From: Siderastrea radians
Taxonomy: Eukaryota > Cnidaria > Anthozoa > Scleractinia > Rhizangiidae
Direction: 5' to 3'
DNA length: 64,000 nt
Assembly: GCA_964017195.1 (NCBI GenBank)
Contig: OZ024892.1
Coordinates: 14,208,071-14,272,070, forward strand
The notes under the pieces were generated by a model, which worked only from the letters and a program-made list of their open reading frames with translations, made no database searches and was not told where the DNA came from. Shown piece after piece: positions 12,014 to 23,804 of the stretch; the first letter of the stretch is position 1; the number at the start of each line of letters is the position of its first letter. Made by a program: the position numbers and the translations under genes.

Positions 12014-15000
12014 ATGATATTCAAGGCAATATACTTTGTTCACTTTATCCTCAATTCAACGCACTGGCTTTTGAAAACGGCTGGTGTAACCGTGCAGGAA
12101 AATCGGAATAAAGGTAAGGATATAACGAAAAGCCACTGGGAATTTTTAAAACTCACTTTTTCCGATTTGTTGTTTAGATTTTTAAGAATATTATTCTCAA
12201 GAGAAGCAGCACCTAGATTTAGACTTAGACTTAGTTCGATTAGTTCTAGACTTCTGATTAGTTCGCTTTCTCTCGGTTCGTGCTTTCTTCTTAAAATCTC
12301 TTCGCAACTTGGAAAAGAAAACTCCGCCTTTTGCAGCAAAAGGTTTTTAACGAGGACGACATAACAGTCGATACTTTGCGCGCGCTGCAACCTCGTTCCC
12401 AGGATCTCTCTTTATCAATCCAACATCGCCGCCATCTTTGATTGACTAACCCAAAGACCATGGGAACGAGGTTGCGCGCGTCTTAAAAGAATGACGACGA
12501 TCTTTTAATGGCTCCACCGTGAAAATGGTATGATGACGTTCTTTTATCTTCAATCTTTAATTACAGTAATTGCCGTTAGCTTACGCTAATCAGGCAATGG
12601 GACAGTCGGTGGTCGCTACTGTGCGGTCATTGATCTCCTGTCTGCTTTCTTCTAGGTACAAGGACACGAAGAAAGGTCTGTACAGGTACCACTTTTCCCA
12701 TATTGGTCCGGGGGTCTCGTGTTGGTCTTTTTCTCGAGTACTGCTTACCCAAATCATTCAACTACAAGTAAGTATAAACAACAAAAAATTATTTTATATT
12801 TCTTTTTTTTCTGCATCCTCTCACCCAGTACCTACAGTCTGATTGGTCAGCGGTGGGATCATTAAAAAAGTCGCGGAGGTCTGGGGACGAGAATGGTTTC
12901 TCTAAATATTTCCCACTTCTGGCCATGCATGCGCATCATCTGCTGCGAAACAAAATTTGTCCCCGAAAGGAAAACAAAAATTGCTCCGGGATTTTTTTCG
13001 AAGAATTTTGCTCTCAAAACAAATGCTTGCGGGACGAATGATATATGGCTCTTCCTGCAATTCATGCGAGTGCTAAAAGGAATAATCCAAAATCATTGAC
13101 TACTTATGTAGGCCTCAGACTTTTATAGATGCCGTCTGAGAGCCAGCAGACGAGTGTTATTTTATCATCAAAATTTATCTTTTCCCTTCTTTCTTACTTC
13201 AGGATCCGTTACTCTCCAAGCTGGTCCACTGAAGTCAAGAAGATGCACCGCTCTGTCTATCTGGAATCTAAACTTATCAACACCGACAGCAACCACCATC
13301 CCTGGCCTGATATTCTCAGCCACGTGACTAATAAAGCAGCCAGTCTCACGGATCTAGTGAGATCAACTATGGACAATCAGCCTATCCCATCATCCACGTT
13401 CAAGTTCCTGGATGCGGGCTTCAATGGCGCGGACAGAATCTACGGCGTGATGAACCTGGCACTAGCCCAGCGACAAAGGCGCGATTTTATCGGACTCAGG
13501 CCACCTCTGACTCCACTTTGGTTAAAAGCAGGTAAATGTTGAGCTTATTACGTTGCTGACTTTTTGAAACAGACCTTTTCACCGTAAAATCCGCCATTTT
13601 GGAACGGGGGCATACACATTGCAAATACCGTAAAATTTAGAACATGAGAAGATTAGGATCCAGTGAAGTCTTAAGATAACAGGTAAAATATTATTCTGGG
13701 GAAAGTTGAGGGTTGTAACTGGACTAGAAAGCAAATAATCCTTTTTCAATTTTCCATACATTCGTCTCTAAGTTTTTCTCGCGGATTTTCTAGGACGGAC
13801 ATTTTTCAAATTAATCTAGCAAGGAATAACAAATTAAACTTTACAAGTAAGAATCCCAATTGGCTTAAGGTGGCTTACTACAGTTTTTCTGAGACAAAAT
13901 TGCGCGCGCTGCGAAATTCTCTCTGACGCCATTTTTTTCGCGCGTGCAATACTCGACGCCATCATCGAGAAAAGGCTGAAAACACCTATGAAATCTGGAT
14001 TGTAGAAATCACTCGTGGTGTACTGTTAACATCCTTTATCATCAATGGACGAAGTCTTGACGAAGTTGGTGAGCGCTACCGGTATAAAATACCTGTTAAA
14101 CCTTGACAAAAACCTCGAGAAGTCGTTGTAAAAATTCTTTATGTTTATCGCACGCGCCATATTGCGTTATTTCAGCGCGCGCTTAAGTTGCACGCATGCT
14201 CAGTTTTGCTCACGAAGGAGGTCGCAAAAAAATCGCAAATCGACTTTTTGACCCCAATCTACTCGAAAACTGACCGTATAACCCACAGTAAAAAATTCAG
14301 AATCAATTCGTAGCAGTAAGTTTCACCTGTAGACAAAATATTAGCAAAATCTGTAAGAGAGATTTTTAGTAATTCTCAAAAAAGCGAAAATTCGACATTT
14401 TCTTCATTAGCAAAAATTCTGCCTTACAGATTTTCATTTTCTTTTGCATAGTTGTTTATTTATAGTCACTTTTCAAATCCTGAAAAATTGAGGTTGGGTC
14501 GTACGGCTAGATTTTGAGAAAAAAGCCTTAAAAAAGTCTAGTTTCCAGTCCCCTTCTAGCACTCGGTCTGTTATATTTGATATTTTCTGAGCTTCTCGTA
14601 TTTCTTTTCCAGGATAATGAGGGTTAATATCATTTCTTTTAACAGTTGTAGCAACAAATAACTCAAAATAAAACTCCTGGTAGCTTTAAACTTAAGTCTT
14701 AAAAAGGTTATCTTTCTCTTCTGAAAACTGTAGTAAGCCTCCTTAAGGCAGACCATTTGCCTATCTACGGACATGGCCGAGAAACGACTCCAGCTGCTGC
14801 CAGAGGGGGCAGACCGGGTTCAATCCCAGTTCTCTAAACCACTCCCTGAACCCATGACTTTCGGCAAAATAGCTGTCACACGTTTTGCTATACATTATGA
14901 AGGCGGGACATGGATGTGTTTAAGTTTTGACCTAATTACAATGCATCTCATTGACAAATTGTTTCCCGTTCTCTTTACTTTCCTTTAGGTGCAACTGAGC

Positions 15001-15083
15001 CGGTGTCTAAACATTTTGTGAATCTACTCAAACGGGAAAACCGGAAAACTGGACAACGTTCTGAACTTTGCAAAAATTTGTGA
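12014..15083 (+). CDS. Unrecognised four-exon protein, 211 aa
   Basis: Exons 12014-12113, 12656-12767, 13203-13531 and 14989-15083 (TGA) join in phases 1, 2 and 1 with consensus GT/AG sites, which is strong evidence for a real gene. The N-terminus (MIFKAIYFVHFIL) is hydrophobic and could be a signal peptide or anchor. The middle is basic (KGTRTRRKVCTGTT), and exon 3 encodes a well-formed stretch containing RSVYLESKLINTD, HHPWPDILSHVTNKAAS, FKFLDAGFNGADRIYG and LRPPLTPLWLKAG. The C-terminus is basic (HFVNLLKRENRKTG). I do not recognise the family and propose no function. Exon 1 is the least certain, since it rests mainly on phase match and an upstream ATG. AATAAA lies at 15218-15223. Confidence 0.7.
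12375..12482. repeat. MITE-like inverted repeat in intron 1
   Basis: Arms carrying GCAACCTCGTTCCCA (left) and TGGGAACGAGGTTGC (right) flank about 60 bases that include a YY1-like GCCGCCATCTTTG. It lies wholly within the first intron of the unrecognised four-exon gene. Confidence 0.6.
14768..14836 (+). repeat. tRNA-like SINE remnant in intron 3
   Basis: CATGGCCGAGAAACGAC resembles an RNA polymerase III A box region and CCGGGTTCAATCCCAG a B box, about 45 bases apart. The cloverleaf is degenerate, so a tRNA-derived short interspersed element is more likely than a working tRNA gene. Confidence 0.4.
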
Positions 15084-15217
15084 AGTTTTGGATGCATCTT
15101 TTCTTAGATGTGTGATATTTATTAACGTTTGACTGGCAATGTTTATGTGTAGGGGTGCCGTTTGTTAAGTTTTGCACGTGTATGATTGCCAACACTGATG
15201 TTTCTTAACAGGAATCA

Positions 15218-15223
15218 AATAAA
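15218..15223 (+). terminator. Poly(A) signal of the four-exon gene
   Basis: AATAAA 135 bases after the TGA stop of the 12.0-15.1 kb gene, on the same strand. Confidence 0.55.
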
Positions 15224-16488
15224 TGGGTTTTACATAATTTACCTGTTTTCTGTGCCAAATACGACTGCTTTCTAATAACCAATAATAATAATAATAAAAA
15301 TCAGCACCGGGTCCCGGAACGTTTTGAAAAGTGTTCTATACTGCGACGCAATTTGAAAATCATGCACAATTCACGTTTAAGTAAACAGATACACAGTGCT
15401 AATGCAAAGTTGTCGTTTAATGTCTAATGTTGATACTAAGATATAACGAACACCATAATCTTCGTCCTTTTCTGACAAAGACCCTGGTAAGCCGTTCCAA
15501 ACGGCTTTTTTGAGGGCTTGCTGCTTATCGTAGAAGCCGTCATTCCCGGATGTATATATTTCCGCGGGGACCAGCCACGCGACTGAGGTGGTTCAAACCG
15601 TTGGTGCCACAGGGGTCATGAGTTGGCCAATTTCTGGTGCACGTGCTAGCTTCGAAGTAGTAATACTCCTTCATTCGAGCACTGCTCTGAGAACGGATAA
15701 GGTCAGGACCCAGTATGGAGCCAGCAGGATTTCCGGCCGAGTGTAAAATCAGATGGTCTGGGACATAGTTATGGCATTTTGACGCAACGTTCTTGATTAG
15801 ACGGCATTGAACACTTCCGGTCCGAAACTCCACCAGACTTCCGGTTCCTTCCCTGGAAGAAGTAGAAGTCTGTTACGAGCTGTGCGTCATTTTTTTTTTT
15901 ACTATTACTCTTATGCTCGGTACTCAGATATTAGTTCCCTTTAAGCCTAGGAATGACCAGCATCTGAATTCTCCTTTCATTATCACTTCATAGGCAAACA
16001 CACAAGTTATGAGAATGAAGGAAATGAGCACCAAAAACAAAATGTTTTAATGTTGAAATAAATTCTTCCAACTTGTATCATAAGAAACATATGGACGCCT
16101 CTAAGGAGAACATGCATGTTGATATAAGTACTGGCCGGTAACGCTTTGGACTTTCGTTCGGAGTCTTGACTGGAAAATCGGAGGGTTGGTGGATGAAGAT
16201 CTGCCCGTCTCTAATCGCGTGATGTTGAACTTTCTTAGACAAGAGACTTAACTCCACATTGTCTCTCTCCAACCAGGTGTTTAACCTTGCCTAGTTCCTG
16301 TACAGCTTTTTACCAGACCTTCAAGGTCAATCCATTTCGATAACGTATCCGAGACGAACGGCCGGACCACGTGACTCAAAACGGTTTGACGGAGAGGAGA
16401 TAAGGAGGCCTAGGAACTAGGCAAATGTATAACCCAATAAAATGCTGCGGGTAACAATCCCTTCAATAGACTAGCATCCCTTCCAGTT

Positions 16489-16504
16489 GGGGGGGGGGGG
16501 GGGG
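16489..16504 (+). repeat. 16-base G tract
   Basis: An uninterrupted run of 16 G, in the last intron of the D8C/fibrinogen-like gene, where it reads as C on the sense strand. Confidence 0.9.
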
Positions 16505-16784
16505 AGAGCGTAAATGTCTGTTGAGGTAGTTATGAGATACTGGGTCGTAAAAGATTAACCCCTTAGGCCCTAAAGTCAGCTTCAGTATTCTCCTCACTTG
16601 CATCCATATATTTCGTATGGTGCAAGTTAGAATAATATGTGAAAACACCCGTCTAACATTTTCTCATAGGGTGGGTCTTATAACACGACCACCTATGGGC
16701 AACTAAACTTTGGTCCGTATCCAAATGATATTGGTCCGATTAACAAAGTAACAAATTATTTGACTATGGATAAAATCCTGAAGT

Positions 16785-17070
16785 GTGGCCGTTCAGATGA
16801 AAGCTTCTGAGCAGAACTTTCCTGCTGTATTGTTTATTATGCTGTACAAGGTGGCTTTAACTTTTGAGTCTGTGGATGAATTCAAAATCCTTAAGTAACC
16901 AACCGAATGAAAACTACTGAGCAGTACTTTCAAGTGGTGCTGTTTATTGTGCTGTACAAGGTGGCTCCAACTTTTGAGTCTATGAATGAATTCCGAGGGT
17001 GTGACCATACAGATGAAAACTCTTTAGCCGTACGTTCCAGTGCTGTTGTTGCTTTTCATCGTCTTACAGA
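16785..17070. repeat. Tandem repeat of about 120-bp unit
   Basis: Two and a half diverged copies of a unit holding GAGCAGTACTTTC, TGTTTATTGTGCTGTACAAG and TTTTGAGTCTATGAATGAAT. It lies in the last intron of the D8C/fibrinogen-like gene. Confidence 0.75.
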
Positions 17071-18654
17071 ATATGATTTTGATAGCCTCCTTTATGCTAA
17101 GTGAACAAACCCGTCATAATACGCAATACCTGCAAGCGATCCAGTGGTTAATATTAGATTTCACCATGAACTCGTGGCCTAGGTTTTTCCAGAGGTTGAA
17201 GTCCATGGCGTTGTAATCGGTCTCGCTCACTGGAGGTTTGGTTGAGATGATGACGTTGCCGTAGTGAGCGTTCATAGGCCAGTTTGGACGCGGAGTGATG
17301 GCGTTTGAACCAGATCTGAAATACCTGGTGATAAAATATTATCAAAACGGGATATCAGTGTCGCTTTTACATTTCCGACACCGGTCAAAACCAAAAGCTA
17401 AGCACTTTCTGATCAGATATATTTGCCAGAGTGAAAGAAAATATTCTCTGTATTGTAGAATTGACGTGTTGTTTCGTTCTACAAGTAACCATACTACACA
17501 TTGTCTAGCTTGACTTGGGTGTATAAATGCGTACTGGCGAACATGTGCTGGAGGAAAATCCCCTCAAAGAGCTATAGGATCCCATTAGGAGGGGAGGGGG
17601 TCTCCTACACAGCCTTTCTTAGGATCGTCATGCAACGCACCTCCCCACAAGAAGCGTTGCGTGACGACACTAGAAACGGCTGCGTCAGAGACTTCGGTGG
17701 GGGTATTAGTAATACTCCTTGTTGCTTGATGCTACAGGAACCAGTTTAAACTCCATTCGCATGGAGAAGCTGTGTCAGAAGAGCGACTTTGCCTAATTTT
17801 TACTCAGACACACACAAAACTGTCCGTAACACTATTGTGAACACGTCCTATTCTAACAAAGAACATTGCCTCAGCTTATAGCATAATACGCGCTGGAAAA
17901 CCGTTTTGTATGTACATAACGCCTATAAAAGAAAGCCTATATCTGGAGGGATTTTCTTGAAACTATGTCTATAGGGGATTGTAAATTTGGCTACTGTGTA
18001 AAAGGGTCTTACCTGAAGTTTGTGAAAGTATAGCTGTAAACTAGCGTCCAGCCTCCACCGTCTGTTTCCTGGTCGCAGTAGACCTGGGTCGGGTTACTTC
18101 CGTCGGGTTTTACCCAGTATATTCCAGAGTCGGCGTCTTTTCTTTTCTCTTTGATCTCTTTACATGACTTGGCAGCATATTTCTTTTGTCAAACCTGCAA
18201 TGAAATATATCAGTGGATAGAACAACGAATATAAAATATATTGTTTGGTGTGATTGATTTGAATAATGAAAATTCATACCGAAGAGGATTTTCTTCTCAT
18301 CGCATTCAGGTTTCTCTCCAGCGGTAAAGGAAACGGAAGGAAAATCATTAACCCCGCTCTGCAGGTGAAAACTGCAAGACACTCGATGCAGTCTGACTTT
18401 TTTAGATGGAATATTAAATGTCCTACGGTGACAATGCAAATAAAAGTTTGTCAACAGTATTTTCACATGGTCATGTAGTTTGCCATTCATGCACCTCTCT
18501 TGGTCCGTTCTATGGTTACTATTGCCGCTGGGCTTTCAGTTGGAAGCAATCGGAGGGTTGGGGCTTCAATCGTTGGTCTGTTCATTTTACTATGTTTTTC
18601 ATTAGACAAGAACTTCACTCCACATTGTCTCTCCACTCAGGGAACCGGGGGAAG

Positions 18655-19130
18655 CAAACCCTACGATGGACTAACATCTCATCCAGGGGGGGTAGTCATA
18701 CTCCTAGTCACCTTATGCTGGGTATTCTGTAACGCACTAGCATCCCATCCAGGGGGGAGTAGTGATACTCCTAGTCACTTTATGATGGACTAGCATCCCA
18801 TCCAAGGGGAAAAGTAGTCATACTCTCAGTCACTTCATGATCGGTGTCCTGTGATGGACTAGCATCCCATCTCAGGGAGAAGTTGTAACATTCCTAGTCA
18901 CTTTATGCTGGGAGGGACAAGCATCCCATCCAGGGAAGTAGAAGTACTCCTAGTCACTTTATAATGGGTACCCTGTGATGGACTAGCATCCCATCCAGGG
19001 AAGTAGAAGTACTCCTAGTCACTTTATAATGGGTACCCTGGGACGGACTAGCATCCCATCCAGGGAAGTAGAAGTACTCCTAGTCACTTTATAATGGGTA
19101 CCCTGTGATGGACTAGCATCCCATCTGGGA
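18655..19130. repeat. Minisatellite, about 65-bp unit, eight copies
   Basis: Repeated core GATGGACTAGCATCCCATCC, followed by AGGGAAGTAGAAGTACTCC and TAGTCACTTTATAATGGGTA. Copies to the right (18913-19110) are nearly identical, while those to the left are diverged and indel-rich. It lies between D8C exon 2 and the small third exon of the minus-strand gene. A stray related piece is near 17575-17750. Confidence 0.85.
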
Positions 19131-20314
19131 GAGGGGGGGAGGGAGAGAAATAATACTGCCAGTTACTTCATGCTACAGAAAATGGAGCTGAACATCGGCC
19201 GTGAAATTGTGTTTTGATGTAGATGTTGTCATGGCATCACCATGGAACAATTCAATTCTCCTCAGTTTCATTATATGGGACAGGATCAAAATGTGAGTTC
19301 TGTATATTGTTTGCTATGTAGTACTCTCAGAGCTCGTTAGAAGAATCAAGAATCGTGATCACGACGACAGCAGTATACCCAAATGATTTAAGGAGAGAGT
19401 ATCTGTTCACCAACGTTTTACGATCACATATTTTACCTCCGTTTCCACAGTATCTGGGCCTCTTTTGATGCCAGCCGGCAACTTGTAAATAAAGAAATCC
19501 TTACACTTCATAATTCAATATTCTGAGTCTTTGCACAGCAAGTCTTTCCATTCGAGAAACAGAGGGTTTCTATGACGCTTTCCCCTGGTCCTAGATGGTT
19601 TGGGTGCGTTTTCATGAGGTAACCAGGGTACTTGGCTCCACAAGAAGGAGACGTTAAGCAGCCCTTTCCACTTGTGTCCCTAGAGAAAGGGTCCAAGATG
19701 TACATGTGTGAACCATCACAGTTACAATTTCTTGCACGAGCAAAAGAATACAAGGGATTTTTTTTCCTTGTAGTTCCATGCAACCAACAGAAGTTCCACT
19801 CACATGGAAGCAATCTGTTCCCCGGCTTTCCGAGTAAATCGGTACCAGTCTTCTCTCCAGCTGCTGTGCTTGTCAGATTTGTTTGTTAACTTCCGGAATC
19901 CCGCTGCTCTGTCAGCGCCACTGGGCTTTCGGTAATTGGAGCATGGGTCATCACCATAGCCACCTAAAGAATAAACAACGGGTACAATATATTTTCTTCT
20001 AATTACACAGCACTGTCTACTTGAAATCTTCAATTTTCGTTTGCAAAATATGACGGATTATAACAGAAACTCCGTCTTAGTGTAAACTTCAATTTATCAT
20101 TTTTCGTTACTTTTTACCCTCCGTCGAAATTAAAAATAAACTGAAATTACAAAACCGGTTTCTTGGTAAACCTCGCCAAAAAGAAAAAAACATGGGTCAA
20201 AAGGAAAAAGAAAAGAGACGAAGCTGTTGAAAAAATTCGCGGGAAATAGTTGTCAAAGCGCAGCTCTAAGGGAACTGGAAACGAGATGAGGCGGCGGATT
20301 TGATCAGCGGTTTT

Positions 20315-20365
20315 CCGTGCTAGCGTCACTTCCTGGCGGACTTCCTGGCGTCCATTTTGAAATGA
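20315..20365 (+). promoter_or_regulatory. Promoter-like patch with paired ETS-type and YY1-like motifs
   Basis: Two copies of ACTTCCTGGCG nine to ten bases apart (ETS-type CTTCC cores) are followed by GTCCATTTTG, which resembles a YY1 site. It sits about 180 bases ahead of the ATG of the isolated exon at 20543. Assignment as a promoter is inference from motif content and position. Confidence 0.4.
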
Positions 20366-20542
20366 CACGAAAGTGTGATATTTCTTCAACGTCTTTGAAA
20401 GGTATAAACGAGAATTTACTCCATTTGATCTCTGGAATAGTGCTTTTTTGTAAAATGCTAGTGATCTGTGAACCGCTGGTGATCCCACAAAGCTTCGAAG
20501 AGAGTTTTAAAACCACTCTATTGCAGACACATACAACATCAT

Positions 20543-20677
20543 CATGATTCGTGGATTTAAACTGGCGGGATATTTGAACTTGATCATGAAGCACGCTTCG
20601 ATGGGGCTTGTTAACCTAAGTTTTCTTCTCCTACTTTGGATTGGATCTCTCCATTTACGGAAATACAGAAAACAGAG
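20543..20677 (+). CDS. Candidate first exon with signal peptide or anchor
   Basis: From ATG 20543 (or the in-frame ATG at 20588) the frame encodes MKHASMGLVNLSFLLLLWIG followed by SLHLRKYRKQ, a hydrophobic segment then basic residues, and runs into a consensus donor (CAGAG/GTAAGCC). This looks like the start of a secreted or type II membrane protein. I could not find the next exon, because the following 10 kb on this strand is repeat-filled. It may therefore be a real gene with long introns, a relic, or chance. Confidence 0.35.
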
Positions 20678-21013
20678 GTAAGCCATCTTTCTTTTAGTCT
20701 CCCTGCAGATGATGTGCAGTAACTATAATGTAGATTTTCAGTATTGTTTGCGAACACGTGCACTCAAAGAGAACCGACATTGTAAGTTTTTAACTAAGAA
20801 AAATATTCGAAGTTACATTTTGTAGTTTAGGTTTTGAAATCGGATTGCCTTCATCAAATGTACTTTGCTGAAGGTTTGCCTGTTAGAGAAAGGTTTGCAA
20901 AGTCTTTAATAGGGGCCGATTACATGAGCAGTCACATGGTTTGTGTGGGGGGTCCTGTGAACAGACTTGCCAGAATGTCGGCAAACTAGGGTATATGGCA
21001 ATACTGAAACATC

Positions 21014-21833
21014 CCTATGACACTCAAACGAAGAAAACCGTGAACACTGAAAATATTTCTGGAATGTTTATTGTGTTTTGACCAATCACATGCGAGACCT
21101 TGTAACTGCAGAAAACAAATAAGTTTTTCAGTCACGGAATCGAGTTGGTTCTCCATTTGTTTTGAAAGACCTTCATCTTAACTTACAAGGATTTAAATTG
21201 TTATTTCCTTTTATCTGAGAGCCACATGCACTACGGGAGCGAAAAATGTGTGAGTGGTCTTTGGCTTGTTGCGGCTGCGTTGTAGCAACGACCGCGGACT
21301 GTCAAAAGCGGCGTTCGTTATTCTTCAACAACTTGGTGTACCGTTGCTAAAATTGAAAATATGTCATTTTCAAAATGTGCAAGTACACGGTATATGATGC
21401 AAGGCCGGCTTGAAGGCACGGATAATTCGGCCTAAATAAATCGAGTCAGCTGTGCTGTCAATGGGCGAATTTGGAGAGAGAACATTGCAGTTTTTACTTC
21501 AAGGTGAAATAACTGCCGCTTGAGTTGGTTTTATTTGAAATGTCGGAAACACTGATCCTTGCGTCGGTTTGTCGAAAAATTTTATTCGGCAAAAGCGCTC
21601 AAACCTATTTTCGCTTGCATAGTACGTGGGGCTCTCAGGTAGAAAGGAATAGCACTTTCAATTTCTGTAAGATAAACTGGTGAAGATTAAACCTTGTCGT
21701 CTTTCGAAACAACTCGATTCCGTGACTGAGAACCCATTCGTTTTCTGCGGTTACAAGGTCTCGTGTGTGATTGGTCAAAACACACATTCCAGGAATATTT
21801 TCAGTGTTCACGGTTTTCTTAATTTGAGTGTAA
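21014..21833. mobile_element. Long inverted repeat element
   Basis: Arms of roughly 140-150 bases (about 21014-21160 and 21690-21833) share AAGAAAACCGTGAACACTGA, TTTTGACCAATCACA, CGAGACCTTGTAAC and CAGTCACGGAATCGAGTTG. They enclose about 530 bases with no coding capacity. The outer boundary and target duplication are not clear, so this is a non-autonomous DNA element of unassigned type. Confidence 0.7.
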
Positions 21834-22052
21834 CATGGAATATTGTGAAGAATAGTTACAATACTTTGAGTTCAATTAAATGGAATCACTTCAATGGTTG
21901 TCTGTTTGGTCCTTGTGGCTCTAAATGGTGAATTTTTACAATTGGAAGGGTTTTGCAAAGCATTCTACTGTACATAATAAGAGAATAACAAGGAAGGAAA
22001 ACTGCATTTCAGACCGGCCCAGAAATTCCCGTCGCTCAGTTTCTAAACCATA

Positions 22053-22553
22053 AAGGTCGGCACACACGAGGGGAATAGTCCCTGCAACTGGTCTCCTGTA
22101 GTGGACACGAAGGGAATAGTTGCGGGGACAAGTCCCTTGAAGGGTTTAAATTTAGGGCGCTTTAACTGAAATTCGCGGAAATGTGGAGATGACAAATAAA
22201 GCGACTCTCAACAGTGAAACCGAATTTACTAGATTAACCACAAAACATTAAATAAATCAACTGCAAACTGGTTCATACCTCGTGCGGTCTAACAGTGTTT
22301 GTCATTTGCAATTTCGATAAAGTTTTTTCTCCAGTGTCCTATATTGCTGGTACAGAAGCGTAAAAAGGCAACGCCGATCAAGACTCCCAATACAGAATTC
22401 AAACAAGTGGGACTAGCAGGGACCAAATTTTGGTCTCTGCGACTACATTTTTTGACTAAAATGGGTAGTTCACACAAAGGGACTTGGTTCCCACGACCAG
22501 TTGCAGGGACCAGTCGCAGGGACCTAGCTAGTCCCCTTGTGTGTGCCGACCTT
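22053..22553. mobile_element. 501-bp MITE with AAGGTCGGCACACAC ends
   Basis: Terminal repeats AAGGTCGGCACACAC (22053) and GTGTGTGCCGACCTT (to 22553) extend imperfectly inward through repeated GGGACTAG/GGGACCAG motifs. The 90-codon frames inside on both strands are by-products. The target duplication is not certain. Confidence 0.75.
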
Positions 22554-23295
22554 AAAGGCAAGCTCAGTGGTTAAAGATTTTTCTTCGTAGCATTCAATTG
22601 TACATTTGTCAAAAACTTGAGGCATGAACTGCTGAATATTTTGTTTATTTTAAACTCAAGGGTAAGTATTCTTTGCAATATTTCATGTTCATGGGGACAT
22701 TTCAATAATATCCAGGGCTATACATGACATTTTGAAACTACATACTACTGGCCACAAAGTTTGTGTGGGAAGCCTGTGGACTGTTAAACATACCAAAAGT
22801 AAAATTGGGCCAAGCAATTATATGGGAACAAATTAAACTCAGCCCAGTTTGCAAGGATATGTGATACCAGAATCCCAGCTGGAATACCAGGCTGAACAGT
22901 CATCTTGGCTTAAACCAGCCTGGCTAACCATGGGCCAGCCCAGCCCATGTAATTGGCCCTAAATATTGGGTCTCAAAGAAAAGAAACGATATTATTAAAA
23001 GTACCAGGTGAGCAAGCATCCCTAATTTGCCAAAAAGGTTACCAGTTTGCATGGTACTTTTGTGTTTCACCCTTGTTTGTTTGTCTTCCTGTTGTTGCAG
23101 TCTTATCAAGCCTTACTCAAACATTAAACCAGTAACTTTGTTCTGACTTAAAGTGGTACTATGATCAAAAAATCACTTTCATTTTTTCTTCGGATTTCGA
23201 AACTATGTTTGTTAAACACTCCCCAAACGAAATTATAAGCCTAAATTTTGAGAAGAAGACCGTTAATTTAAACTGCAATTTTCCGTTTTAATGGT

Positions 23296-23516
23296 CTACC
23301 ATTATTACACCAGAAAGGATACAATGACATCATTCACTCAAGAGCTGTAGAATGTAGTGTGTGAACGCGGCTTACAAATTATGCAAAACACGAGTTTGAG
23401 AGTGTGAAAGCTCAAAACTCCCGTGCTGCATACTAAATAAGGCACTTTCACACACACTGCATTCTAAAGCTTGTGAGTGAATGATGTCATTCTGTCCTTT
23501 CTGGTGTAATAATGGT
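23296..23516. repeat. Subterminal palindrome of the TTAA transposon
   Basis: Arms 23296-23365 and 23450-23516 are about 90% complementary (outer core TACCATTATTACACCAGAAA, inner core CATTCACTCAAGAGCT). They enclose an 80-base loop carrying TTACAAATTATGCAAAACAC. It is present at the left end only. Confidence 0.8.
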
Positions 23517-23804
23517 AGCCTGCTTGCAGGCGGTTACTGGGTGTTTTTATTGCGGTCGCTAATCGGGCGCCATCTTGGATTTTTAAGACGCGTGGTCCCG
23601 GGGACGAGCGGGCGAGCGTAAAAATCGAGGGAGGGGGGAGGGGGAGAGAAGAGAAAAACCGCCTGCTGGAAGACTAGGGCTTCCTCTGGACAAAATTTGA
23701 ATCCCGTCCACCAGCAGACGGGGTTTCTGATTGGTCAGGAAACAATAGCTAGGCTATGATACTACAGAGCAGTCTCTTTAGAATTTGTCACACATTCTAG
23801 AATC

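Larger units (their letters stand above)
15540..19963 (-). pseudogene. D8C plus fibrinogen-like secreted protein, frame-broken (skeletal matrix protein 5-like)
   Basis: Exons in transcript order: 19963-19804, 19679-19437, 18358-18280, 18194-18013, 17324-17130 and 15852-15540 (TGA). The first two encode a D8C (uromodulin/GP2-type) domain: DPCSNYR, WREDWYRF, CGAKYPGYL, HPN, TCC, then DFFIYKLP. Later exons give a fibrinogen-like start (DADSGIYWVKPDGS, YCDQETDGGGWTLVY) and a tail with PRPNWPMNAHYGN, TDYNAMDFNLWKNL and NINHWIAC. From memory, similar coral proteins are named uncharacterized skeletal organic matrix protein 5-like. There are two single-base breaks. One base seems missing near 19505-19510, giving a stop just before CKDFFIYKL. 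One extra A lies near 18178-18182, just before YAAKSCKEI. Correcting both restores every exon phase, so each is a point indel, either assembly error or recent decay. The signal-peptide exon was not found. Confidence 0.75.

Noticed and set aside
18110..18490. 126-codon minus frame containing the small third exon of the D8C gene
   Set aside because: Only 18280-18358 of it fits splice sites and phase; the rest is intron read-through.
22299..22574. Paired 90-codon frames on both strands
   Set aside because: By-product of the inverted repeat structure of the 22053-22553 MITE.
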